DNA from: Ehretia macrophylla
Lineage: Eukaryota > Streptophyta > Magnoliopsida > Boraginales > Ehretiaceae
NCBI GenBank assembly: GCA_037974665.1
Contig: CM075773.1
Coordinates: 67,252,263-67,316,262 of the forward strand
Length of the DNA: 64,000 nucleotides
Direction: 5' to 3'
The notes beneath the pieces were generated by a model. That model was not told where the DNA came from. It saw only the letters and a list, made by a program, of their open reading frames with translations, and searched no databases. This document shows positions 1 to 10,458 of the stretch, one piece after another. Position 1 is the first letter of the stretch. Each line of letters starts with the position of its first letter. The position numbers and the translations under genes were made by a program.

Positions 1-480
1 CAAACAACAAGAAACAAATCATTGCTACTGTTCTTCTTTCGTCTTCTTTAACAAAGGGTATAAAACCTTATATTCACTATCCATATTCTTCCGCTTTTCT
101 ACTATAATGTATAGGGAGTTCTTTTTAAAAGTGTACACAAATGTACAAACTGAAAAAAGTGTACAAGACCGTAAAAAAGTATGCAAAACATACAAAAGTG
201 TACATATGTGTTTGAGAATCACACCATTTGAAAACAATCACGTGTCTCAAGTATAAAACAACTATGCTCTCGAAGGTTTCTCATACAATGTAATGGATTA
301 CATATCGCAAATCCAATAATGGCAACTAAAATATCCATTTTTCAATTACAATAACATTTCTTGTTTACATATCGCAAATCCAATAATGGGTGTTTCACAC
401 TACTACTTCTTGTTGTTGATATATTGGTGACTATGACATAACATATGATAAAAGGTAACTGATATTAGAAGCAAAATTTA
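1..480. other. AT-rich sequence without a gene
   Basis: No coding signal is seen. Between about 120 and 215 the motif GTGTACA and variants recur in an A-rich background. A 25-nt direct repeat beginning TTACATATCGCAAATCC lies at 298-322 and again at 365-389. Nothing here identifies a promoter or transposon end. Confidence 0.5.
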
Positions 481-738
481 ATGTACATTAAGAAACCTAA
501 ACCCATTTCGAAAGAAAAAAAATTTAGAAGCAAGTCGCAGCTCGCGTGCCTCAACCAAAGCTTACCTACCGAAGCTCAACTCAAGCAGATCCATCTTGTC
601 TTTGTATTGTGTGTTTATAGAACTTTAGTGGCTATGATGTTTATAAGTCCAAAAGAAGGGTATTTACATCCATCAACGTATTTATTTTACTACCATATAT
701 GTTCAGACACTCAACTAGCTGCATCTAAAGCGCCTTAA
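481..738 (+). pseudogene. Possible short gene fragment, unassigned
   Basis: An open frame of 85 codons runs from ATG 481. Residues around 30-42 read like the start of a pentatricopeptide-repeat protein (a QLKQIH motif is common at the N-terminus of plant PPR proteins), but the resemblance stops after that motif and no repeat pair follows. It could be a decayed PPR fragment or chance. No promoter, splice structure or downstream continuation is visible before the TRIM repeats begin near 748. Function is not assigned. Confidence 0.15.
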
Positions 739-747
739 ACATATGTA

Positions 748-802
748 GAAGCCTGAGGTTCCATCTTGAAACCAATTGGTGCTAAGTGGAACCTCATGCT
801 TC
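748..802. repeat. Long hairpin inside the variant TRIM LTR
   Basis: Arms at 748-763 and 787-802 are complementary at 15 of 16 positions, with a 23-nt loop. Segment 759-789 is the reverse complement of 1124-1154 in the normal LTR copy with a few mismatches, so this LTR carries an inverted central block. Confidence 0.75.
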
Positions 803-1171
803 TTCACATGGTATCAGAGTTAGGCCCATAGTCCAGTCTCATTCATCTTACGCGTACGGCCCATCTCAAATTAGGTCCACTTGTCTTCAATCTTTCGCGT
901 GTGCATAATCCACGCACTTTCAATCTTTCACATGTGTTATTTACCACATGTGTGTTCAATTTTCCATGTGTGACCCATCTCAAAAAATTCGGTTCATATG
1001 TATTCAATCTTCCAAGTGTGACCATCTCAAAATAAGGTCGTGAGGGGGAGTGTTAGAATATGCAATTGTCCCACATAGAAAAATCACAAACTCTTAGACC
1101 ACTTAATAAGATCTTGGGCTACTCCACTTGGCACCAATTAGTTTTAAGATGGAAACTCATATTTCTTAACA

Positions 1172-1187
1172 TGGTATCAGAGCTGGG
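1172..1187 (+). other. TRIM primer binding site
   Basis: TGGTATCAGAGC follows the CA end of the 1051-1171 LTR without a gap. It matches the 3' end complement of plant initiator methionine tRNA. A related site lies at 809-820. Confidence 0.85.
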
Positions 1188-1502
1188 TCTTTGGTCCAGT
1201 CATATTCGCCCACGTGTGACCCATCTGTTCTCTTGTCTCATCTAACTGAGTCGTGTGCCCCCATGTCAGCACTCAACTCTCCCTGACTCGTGCGCCTCCA
1301 TATCAGTTCTTGGTTCTCATTCTCGGTAGCTCGTACATCCCAACGTCAGCTCTTGGTTCTCAATTCTTACCAGGTCTACGCGTGTTCAATCTTCTACGTG
1401 TGAGCCCTCTCAAATCATGTCACACGTGAGGGGGAGTGTTAGAATATAACACTTGTCCCATATCAGAAAATCAGAAACTCTAAGACCACCTTATAAGATC
1501 CT

Positions 1503-3955
1503 TGTCACGCCCCAACTCGACCCCTCCTAGGATCAGTCAGGACGCAACGGAATTTCGGCAGTATAACGACAGTAAATGGGATATCGAGGCTCTAAACCAA
1601 CCTCAATAGAACATCACACATCAACTCCATAAACCATACAACAAACAACTCATCAATAAAATAACAACATACATCATAACCATATTATACAATAAACATT
1701 CCTCATTATACGCCTCCGATCCAACATAATACATGAACCTTAATATACATTGCAAAAATATATTGATACCAACCTAGCAACCTAAACATAGACAAAAGAA
1801 AGACTACTAAGATAGCATCAACTAATTCCTTATCTTTTCAACATCTTTTACATTATGAACTACAAAGCATATAAAAGTCTACTAAGTTAATATACAAGAT
1901 AGTAAAACAATACAACATCAAGGATAAGACTCCGGAACATAAGACTTATCCACGTAAGGCACATTTTCCACATTTTTCTCTTCAGGAGGCACGTACCAGT
2001 AATCTTGCGAAAGTATACCTATAAGCATGCAATAATAGAAAGTAAGCTTATATAAAATAAGCCCAGTGAGGATCCAATAGATCTCTAACAAGGTTCACTA
2101 TACTCCTTGGAAATAATCCTTTGAGCAAGTAAACACACAATAACATCAATAATACTATCATCACATAATCTATAATGACCATTCAATAAAGGATACACTA
2201 GTTGGTGTAGCTCCAAACGCCATCACGATCATAACAGCCTTCTTGTGACTCCCATAAACTCACGCACCCGAGGTACCCCAATAACTTCTCCCTCCATGAC
2301 ACCTCCGTCATACGAGTTGGAGGCAGTCGCTGGCAGTCATGCCGTTATCAACTCGACAGCCCGATGCTTCCCGAGAGGTGGCACACACATACCAAAGACT
2401 CAGCAATAATAATAAACATCAATCATTCACAAGAGGACAGTCTAGCAGAACTGCCTATCTCCCGGCATCAATCATCAATCAATAATCATCAATAATCATA
2501 TTATCATCATAATAACATCAATAATCAATTTAACAACAAATAACTAAGTTAGATGACAAAGTAGGCCATCTAACCGAACATGCATTAAACACATAATCAA
2601 ACCCTAGTTTACCTATCATCAACTCACAATTCAATCACTCAAACCACACCCGATCAACTAAAGGCATAATCTAACATTTTAAAGAAAGACAACCTAAACT
2701 TCAAATAATCATATCTTACATTCTACTAATCCAAACAACTCCAAATCAGTTTCTATCACTCACCCAATCAATCAACTACATTAGCCCCCTCGGAAACCAA
2801 CCAAAACACATCCAAATCATGCCCAATAACCCTAAAACCCTAGTGTGTCATGGCTGAAATTTTTGGATTTTAGCACGGACATCACAATCAAAAATTCGGC
2901 ATTACAACGGCGCTACCACGCAATTATCAAACTTTTAGAAATCGACGACAATCGATTCCGATCAACACAACTCAAAATAATCAACATTTAGCAAATTAAT
3001 CAACTTTAAATACCCAAAAAATAATAATTATGCTACAACAGTTCAAATCTCGCAAGAATACATATAAATGATCCCTAGCATGCATGGAGCAATAATCTAA
3101 CATCAGATTAACATTTTAACGGTTCAACAATCAATTCTACGCAAAAACATAAAAGATGAGTTTTGAGATCTAGAATTTTTCTCTCACCTTTGATCCGATA
3201 TAAGCCTAAAAATGCGTGCAATGCGTGCCCAACAAGCGGAATCCAACTTGGCATGAAGTTCTACGGACAAAAACTAGGTTTTTCTTTGAAAATTTTCTTG
3301 GAAAACTTTGAAAAAAAGCTTGGCTATTCTCCCATGAAACTCTCGGCCATCTAGGTGTGTTTGAGGGTGTTTTTGTGCTTTACTTGTGTGTGTTGGTGAT
3401 ATATGCATATTGGTCAACATTTAATGAAAGTCAAAGTTGAATTAACTTAGTATTTTTTTTGTGTTTTCTTGTCTTTTAAATGCATTTTAGCTATCACTTT
3501 GCTCAAAACAAATATGCAACTCCTAAGATAGCTCAAGTAGGTTATTTTTAGGTGACAAGAAGTTTTACAATCAAACAATTTCACCCGAGTCGGCTTAAAA
3601 CTCGATTTTCGCAAAAGTCAGTGTAAAAATCCTAATAAATTCATAAGCCGATTTGAAAACTGTTTTAATCAAACATAGGTCTATTAAAGTCCGTGGACTA
3701 GGTCTAGAAGGGTTAAAAATACCAGTTTCAAAATTTTAGCGGACGTGTTTCGAAAATACTATTCACTAAAATTCGACGATAAAATTTATGACTCTGTTTT
3801 TTATGAAAATTTCATGAATGCACATTTAGCATGTTCTAGGAGTATTAATATCAAAATTATCACATTCTAAGTCATATAGCACATAGACAGGTCAATTCAC
3901 GCAAAACGAGAATAAACACGCAAAACGATATAGGATAGAAAAGTGGGGTTTCACA
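1503..3955 (-). repeat. Element A 3' LTR
   Basis: 2453 bp, bounded by TGTCACG and TTTCACA on the plus strand, nearly identical to 16314-18765. It carries the CTCAC stem-loop module at 2043-2065 (minus sense). The short plus-strand frame at 3163-3354 has no counterpart outside the LTR and is not called a gene. Confidence 0.95.
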
Positions 3956-3976
3956 TTCTCCCCCCCCCCCCCCTTA
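3956..3976 (-). other. Element A polypurine tract
   Basis: Fourteen C in a row (3960-3973) on the plus strand read as a G run on the element strand, immediately upstream of the 3' LTR. This is the expected position and composition for the plus-strand DNA primer. The length of the run is unusual and probably slippage-prone. Confidence 0.85.
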
Positions 3977-4496
3977 AAGAAATTTCATCCTCGAAATTCT
4001 TACTTGATGTACTGAACAGATCTGGGTACTGCTGCTGCATCTGATCTCGTCTCTCCCAAGTCGCTTCCTCAATGCCGTGATGCTTCCACAACACCTTAAC
4101 CATCGGAATCTTCTTTGACCTCAACTCTCGTTCTATCTTATCAAGAATACGAATCGGACGCTCGTCATAAGTCAGATTCTTACGAAGCTATAATGGCTCT
4201 GGCTCAAGAATATGACAAGGATCCGGATTATATTTTTGCAAATTAGACACGTGAAATACATCGTGGACATTAGAGAAATTCTCCGGTAAAGTAAACTGAT
4301 ATGCCAACTTACCAACCCTGCCAGTAATCTCAAACGACCCAATAAATCTCGGACTCAGCTTACCACCTTTTCCATAATGAGCAAACCCCTTACGAGGAGA
4401 CAATCTCAAGAAAACCCGATCTCCGACTGCAAACTCCAAGTCCCGATGACGCTTATCAGCATAACTCTTGAATCTACTCTACGCCGTAAGCATTCT
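3960..4496 (-). pseudogene. Element A integrase C-terminus and chromodomain-like tail
   Basis: Continues the pol frame after integrase. An intact stretch of 83 residues (4188-4439) carries the GDRVFLRLSPRKG motif, the classic integrase C-terminal (GPY/F-like) region of plant gypsy elements, then a KLSPRFIG motif and the DVFHVSNL motif. After an in-frame TAG at 4188-4190 the frame continues with VLWKHHGIEEATWE and ends in a NFEDEI motif beside the polypurine tract. Such a tail corresponds to the chromodomain thought to direct chromovirus integration to heterochromatin. Further TAG stops lie at 4479-4481 and 4497-4499. All three fit former CAG glutamine codons. Confidence 0.85.
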
Positions 4497-5642
4497 CTAC
4501 CTGATCAACTGAACATTCTCGATCTTCTCTAGAAGCTCTGGCATGATAGTTGGATCAATCGTCTTCATCTCCCCTACCTCGTCCCAATATAAAGGTGAAC
4601 GACACTTACGACCGTAAAGAGCTGCGAAAGGTGCCATCCCAATAGTAGCTTGATAACTATTGTTATAGGCAAACTCGACAAGTGGTAGATGTTTCTCCCA
4701 ATTCTTCCCGAAGTCCAGAACACAAGCCCTAAGCATATCTTCCAAAATCTGAATAGTCCGCTCAGACTGACCGTCGGTCTGTGGATGATACGCGGTACTG
4801 AAGTTCAACTGAGTACCCAAGGTCTCTTGAAGTTTCTCCCACAAACTAGATATAAAACGAGGATCTCGATCTGAGACAATACTAGATGGAATCCCGTGAA
4901 GTCTAACAATCTGATCCAAATAAAGACCCGTCAACTTTGTAACCTCATCTCCCATCCTCATTGAAATAAAGTGAGTTGTCTTCGTCAAACGATCCATGAC
5001 AACCCAAACTGCATCGTTACCCCTCGGTGTTCTAGGCAAACCAGTGACGAAATCCATCGTAATATGCTCCCACTTCCACTCTAGTATAGCCAACGGCTGA
5101 AGTAACCCTGCAGGTCGTTGATGCTCGGCTTTCACCCTCTGACAAGTCAAACATCTAGATACAAACTGAGCAACCTCCCTCTTCATGTTATTCCACCAAT
5201 AGTGTTGCTTCAAATCCCGATACATCTTGGTTCCACCGGGATGAATAGTATACTTAGAATTATGAGCTTCCTCCAGGATACCTCGCTTCAAGCTCGGTTC
5301 ATCGGGAACATAAACCCTGTTCCGAAACTGAAGAATACCATCCTCGTGTACTTTGAAGTCAGACTGATCATCCGTGATCTGATCCTTGATCTTCTGAAGT
5401 TTAACATCAAGTTGCTGAGCTTCTCTGATTTGAGACAATAATAAAGGTTGAATACGGAGATGTGAACACATCACCCCAACCTGAGTCAACTCCAGTCTCC
5501 AATAAGTGAATTCCTCCAGAATCTCCCATTTCTTGATAGCCAAACAAGCAACACTCGCCTTCCGGCTGAGAACATCTGCTATAACATTTGCCTTGCCAGG
5601 CAGATAATTGATAGAACAATTATAATCCCCAAGAAGTTCCAT
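4497..5642 (-). pseudogene. Element A integrase
   Basis: Open frame of 381 residues. The N-terminal part (about 1-30) is the end of RNase H. The zinc-binding H-H-C-C set is visible at H127, H134, C164 and C167. The catalytic triad is D197 (MDFVTGLP), D258 (SDRDPRF) and E294 (GQSER), with 35 residues between the last two, so DD35E. This enzyme would insert the cDNA into the host chromosome. It is separated from upstream RNase H by a single TAG (5643-5645) at a position normally tryptophan, and truncated at 4497 by another TAG. All catalytic residues are present, so damage is confined to stops. Confidence 0.95.
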
Positions 5643-6239
5643 CTACCTCCGCTGGCGCATATTCAACTCCTTCTGTGAGAACAAGTACTTTAGACTCTTA
5701 TGATCAGTGAAAATCTCGAACTTACTGCCCCACAGATAATGACGCCACTTCTTCAGTGCGAAGACAACTGCTGCCAACTCAAGATCATGAGTCAAATAAT
5801 TCACCTCATAAGGCTTCAACTTCCTGGAAGCATAGGCAATAACTCGGCCATCCTGCATAAGAACACATCTCAAGCCTTCCTTGGATGCATCGCTATAAAT
5901 AAGCATATTATCGGTCCCTTCTAGTAGAGCAAGCACTGGAGTGGTAGTCAACCTCTTTTTTAACTCCTGAAACCCACTTTCACACTTCTCATCCCAAGCA
6001 AAGATAGTTCGTTTCTGAGTCAACTTAGAAAGTGGCCCAGCAATCTTCGAGAAGTCCTTTACAAACCTCCGATAATAACCCGCCAAGCCAAGAAAGCTAC
6101 AGACCTCAGAAACATTCTCTGGCCGTTTCCAAGACATCACCACTTCAATCTTAGTGGGATCTACAGATATACCACTCTGTGTAATCACGTGGCCAAGAAA
6201 AGATATGCGTTGCAGCCAAAATTCACATTTGCTGAACTT
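5643..6239 (-). pseudogene. Element A RNase H and RT connection
   Basis: 181-residue frame from 6188 down. It holds the RT thumb/connection motif [12 protein letters not shown] (about residues 32-43) and a gypsy RNase H with acidic residues D100 (YSDAS), E137 (LELAA) and D162 (TDHKSL). RNase H degrades the RNA template during reverse transcription. The frame is shifted relative to the RT frame by a 79-bp tandem duplication at 6161-6318 and ends at a TAG (5643-5645). Catalytic residues are retained. Confidence 0.93.
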
Positions 6240-6318
6240 CTATAGATATACCACTCTGTGTAATCACGTGGCCAAGAAAAGATATGCGTTGCAGCCAAAA
6301 TTCACATTTGCTGAACTT
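6161..6318. repeat. 79-bp tandem duplication in pol
   Basis: 6161-6239 and 6240-6318 are the same 79 bp with one C/T difference near the start. 79 is not a multiple of three, so it shifts the pol frame between RT and RNase H. It duplicates the [12 protein letters not shown] coding region. Confidence 0.97.
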
Positions 6319-7497
6319 GGCAAACAACTGATGCTCCTGCAACTTCTGTAAGACAAGCCAAAGATGTTGCTCGTGCTCCGATTCAGATTTAGAATAGACC
6401 AAGATATCATCAATAAAGATTACCACGAACTGGTCTAAATACGGCTGAAAAACCTGATGCATAAGATCCATGAATGCTGTCGGTGCATTAGTTAATCCAA
6501 AGGGCATAACAACAAACTCATAATGCCCGTACCGAGTCCTGAAAGCAGACTTCGGAACATCTTCCGTACGAATCCGAAGCTGATAATACCCCTGCCTCAA
6601 ATCAAATTTAGAGTAGACTGTGGCTCCCTGAAGTTGATCAAACAACTCGTCAATCAGTGGCAAAGGATATTTATTCTTGATGGTCACCTGATTCAAACCA
6701 CAATAATCAATACACAATCTCAATGTACCATCCTTCTTCTTCACAAATAAAACAGGAGCTCCCCAAGGTGAAGAACTCTGCTGAATGAAACCCTTCTCCA
6801 ATAACTCCTGCAACTGAGTTTTCAACTCCTTCAACTCAGCTGGTGCCATCCGATACGCTGATTTAGAAATAGGTTGAGTACTGGGAATAAGATTAATCAC
6901 AAACTCCACATCTCTCTCTGGCGGTAACCTTGGCAACTCCTCGGGAAATACATTAGGATATTCCCGAATAATAGGGACTTCCTCCAGCTGTAACTTATCA
7001 GATGGCTTGTTGATCAAATAAGCTAGATAACCCGAACACCCCTTACTCACCAACTTAACAGCTTTAGTTGCTAAGATAACAAAACTCATCTTTGCACCCC
7101 GGTTCCCTACTACCTCAACTACTGGCTGATCTGGCAAACGAAACTGTACTACCTTTGTTCTACAGTTTAACTGGGCATCATACTTAGAAAGCCAATCCAT
7201 ACCCAAGATAACATCATACCCCCGGATAGGAAATAAGATAAAGTCCGAAGGAAAATTATACCCTTTAACATGAATTATACAATCCTTACATATTAAGCCA
7301 GTAACATACTTATCAGTCAAAGAGGTACTAATCTCAACCACATAAGGTAATCTTTCAGGTTGCATATTAACACGTTGCACACAAGCAGGAGTAATGAAAG
7401 AATGAGTAGCACCAGAATCAATCAACACTTTAACAAGTTGATCAAGTATAAGGAAGTTATCTTCCACTACTGCAGTCTCCTCAGGCATCTCCTCCAA
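6223..7497 (-). pseudogene. Element A protease and reverse transcriptase
   Basis: 424-residue frame. Aspartic protease comes first, with the active-site motif DSGATHSF at residues 27-34 and a partner motif DVILGMDWL near residue 115. RT follows with CIDYCGLNQ, the [10 protein letters not shown] block and the catalytic FIDDILVYS motif (Asp pair at residues 363-364, about 6406-6411). This part would process Gag-Pol and copy the RNA into DNA. The ATG at 7497 is only the first methionine of the open stretch: the frame continues from gag through TAG at 7528-7530 and TAA at 7600-7602, consistent with a single gag-pol frame as in many chromoviruses. The 3' end shifts frame in the 79-bp duplication. 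Confidence 0.95.
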
Positions 7498-7632
7498 ATC
7501 AACTGCGTAGGCCCGAGCCTGGACCCGCTACTGCTGAGATGTACTGGCCGCAAGTCGGCCCTGATAACCCTGAGTCGCTGTCCGACCCTCAGTCCTCGAT
7601 TACCTAGGGCAATCCCTCGCCCTGTGCTGATT
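7498..7632 (-). pseudogene. Element A gag C-terminus, right of nested B
   Basis: Contains the second half of a CX2CX4HX4C zinc knuckle immediately next to the insertion point, then a glutamine-rich linker into protease. The first half of that knuckle lies beyond nested element B at 14909-14950. Stops at 7600-7602 (TAA) and 7528-7530 (TAG) interrupt the linker. Confidence 0.85.
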
Positions 7633-7637
7633 GCTGC
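7633..7637. other. Element B target site duplication, left
   Basis: GCTGC, repeated exactly at 14904-14908 on the other side of element B. Confidence 0.95.
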
Positions 7638-10458
7638 TATGGCACCCCGACCCCTCTCGAGACCGGAGGTTCTATCAATCGATCTAATCACAACCCAAAC
7701 CAAAACCCGGGCAAAATTTTCAGGGAAAACGGACGGAGTCTCCCCTGTTTCTAGGCGAAATGTAAAACCTGCGACAGCATATAAGTGGACCAATACCATG
7801 TCCAAACATTCAAACACCTCAAGGCCATCCGAGCCTTGGCTCTCAACAATTAAACTCAGCAAGTATACATACATTTCCAATTTTAAAGCTACCCTGTCTC
7901 TTTCATTTTTGACAAGTACACTCAAACTAGATAATTAAACCATACTATGCTACTACATAAAATAAACTATCATGCCATTCTAGTTCTTTTCCTTAGGACA
8001 TTACAAACATGCATTTGAAGTTAAGTTATAATAACTAGATACATAATCTAACTTATCAAACTACTTCAACAATCTAATGAAACTTAAATTACATACTTTT
8101 TGACATTAAATACATACAACATATGAAAGAATATATCTTTACAACTTCGACACTCAAGCCATATAGGCACGCAAGACAACTCTTCAGGCAACGAACTTTC
8201 ACGAAATCACGAACTTCCAGCTAACATGACATTTCCTGAAATGTGGTGGTGAGGAGTGAGTATACACAACACGTATACTCAGTGAGGGCGAGATAGATAT
8301 CGAAGTGGAGAGAAAGAAGATCGTGCAATGCAAAAAGGTACAGTTAAGCAATACAATCAATAAAATGCATACAATATAAACAACAATACAATTAAACAAC
8401 TAAAGAAAGCATTAACACAACCAATCAAAGCTATACCACACTTTGAAGGCTATGGTTCACTCGAGCGAGTAATGTACCGATCACGATTCCGATGACTTTA
8501 ACGATGACGCGCCGGCCCAAACCACCTTATAACACCAGTTTGGAATACTCTGGAAGTATCCATCAACCTACGACCCAAAACTCCCTGGGAGGCAACCCAA
8601 GCGAGAATGGGAATAGCAGCAGAGCTAGAGCAACCAACACTGGCAACCCGAGGCTACCCAGAGAGGCCCATCACTCACGCGCGAGACACTATGCAATGCA
8701 AGACTCGATACAAGGCGATAAACGAGCGATAAACAAGATATCAAGCATTCTTAACAATGGATAAACATTTCAATCAACAACCAACTCTAACAAGCGGAAT
8801 AAGCATTAGCAAGCACAACAAGCAATAATAAGCATTAACAAGCATTCTATTAGCAATATAAACATGAAACACACAAAATCACCAAAAATGCCCCAACTTT
8901 CAAAACGCCACTACTTTCAAACGAGCCACGAGTCTTGGAAACCGACTTCAACAATCCTCCTAGGTCACTATAAGGCACGTTTAGAGACTCCGAAACCCTA
9001 CTTAACCCTAGAATTCGTGCAAAGCCCGGTTTTCCCCCTTTGCTCGTTTGAACTACAACTATACCAACCAAACACCCAACCAACACCACGACCGCACCAA
9101 AAGTGCTTCCATGGGCTCCCGAAACAATGCCATCACGTAAAACGAGAAAACGCTAAAGTCGACCTAAGCGACCCCGACTTTCACTAAGCCATTTTTCCCC
9201 GTTTGTGTATTACACATTCCAATTAAACCACACATTTAGGCATTCTAGCATATCTAGCACATTTCTACATCAACAGACAGCATAACAGCGCAACTTTATC
9301 GTTTCAATGGTTTACTATTCACTAATTACTATTCATTAAACAATTTAAATTGCAATTTCGATTTTCAACCGCAGAAAATGCTAAAAAGCTATAAATACAT
9401 GTTCTACAATCAACAAGGAACATTCTTTAAGCAACAAAACGATTAAAACAACAATCTACGCATAAAATCCAAAAATCAAAGTTTAGATACAAATATTTCA
9501 AATGCGCAAATAACGATGAAATCCTCACCTTAGACGCTCCTAGACGTTAGGAAAACCTCGTAGAACGCCTCGGAAACCACCCCGTGGAAGCCCTCGCGAA
9601 GAATTGATGAATTGAAGTTGAATTCTTTTTTTTTCTCTCTTCTTATTTTCGGCCATCATGTTGCTGTTTCAGGTCTGTTTTTTTTGTGTTATTTAGGCTA
9701 TTTTAAAGATGACAAAGGTCAAAAGGGTCAAAGCTTTGGTCAAGGTTGGTCAAACAACTTAAAACTAGTCAAAATGGCTTATTTTTGTGCATTTTTAAGC
9801 TAAATAACTAACACCAAAATTAATTCTAGCTAGTAACAATTAAAATATAAAATTTAAGTCATCTAAATACTAGTTTCACTATTTGCTGAGGACTGGAATC
9901 CGTTTTCTAGCTAACGCCCTCGATATGCAATGCACGTTGCGACAATAAAATAATAACAATTAATTCTCAAAGAATCTAAGAAATATATCATTTTTGGAAA
10001 GCATCATAGTTTAAAATTTACTCCGGCTCGGAGTTACTTTTCTCATTTATTTGAAAACCGAGTGATTTTAACACGAAACAACCAAAATCGATTATTAAAA
10101 TAATTAAAACAATCAAGGTAATCAATATTCATTTAAAATAATCAATTTAACTATTTTTAGAACATTTAAAAGAATTATGAAGTTAACATTAAACTACAAA
10201 TGAAGGTTAATATAGACACATAGTCAAACACAATTAAACCCTAACATTTAAGATAACACTTAATTAATCACAAGAGAATAAATTCAATTACTATAATTAA
10301 TAGAAGTAGATAACAACCTTTCAATTATTCAATATATAATTACTAAATACTTCCAAGAGAAATATGAAAATAGTGCAAATTGGTTGATTTAACTAATTAA
10401 ACATTTAATCAAATGCAGTCAAGTGCTATTAAATGCATGCCGGGTTCGGGTTATCACA
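7638..10458 (-). repeat. Element B 3' LTR
   Basis: 2821 bp ending TTATCACA on the plus strand. The outermost bases read TATGGCACC instead of the TGTGACACC of the other LTR, so the terminal TG is mutated. It carries the CTCAC stem-loop module at 8257-8281 and a second conserved block near 8536-8580. Confidence 0.95.
8257..8281 (-). promoter_or_regulatory. Conserved LTR stem-loop (B copy)
   Basis: Perfect 9-bp arms (TGAGTATAC and GTATACTCA) around a 7-nt loop, preceded in LTR sense by CCCTCAC and followed after 21 nt by CAG. The same structure lies at 12698-12722, 27761-27785, 54512-54536 and 60783-60807, and with different stems in families A and C. Function is unknown. Confidence 0.75.

Larger units (their letters stand above)
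748..1502 (+). mobile_element. TRIM array with three LTR copies, left part
   Basis: This is a small non-coding LTR retrotransposon array. LTR copies end at 808 (variant copy), span 1051-1171 (121 bp, TGTTAGAATA to TTAACA), and start again at 1437. The third is interrupted at 1502 by element A and resumes at 18771. Each of the first two LTRs is followed directly by a TGGTATCAGAG primer binding site complementary to initiator methionine tRNA (809 and 1172). Each interior ends in a purine tract, GTGAGGGGGAG, just before the next TGTTAGAATA (about 1040-1050 and 1426-1436). The interiors (809-1050, 1172-1436) encode no protein. The LTR-interior-LTR-interior-LTR order suggests unequal recombination between two copies, a known outcome in TRIMs. 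Confidence 0.8.

Noticed and set aside
843..1245. Short frames across the TRIM array
   Set aside because: They overlap LTR, primer site and purine tract of a non-coding element and have no domain.
3163..3354. 63-codon frame inside the element A LTR
   Set aside because: LTR sequence; not preserved as a frame in the other A LTRs.
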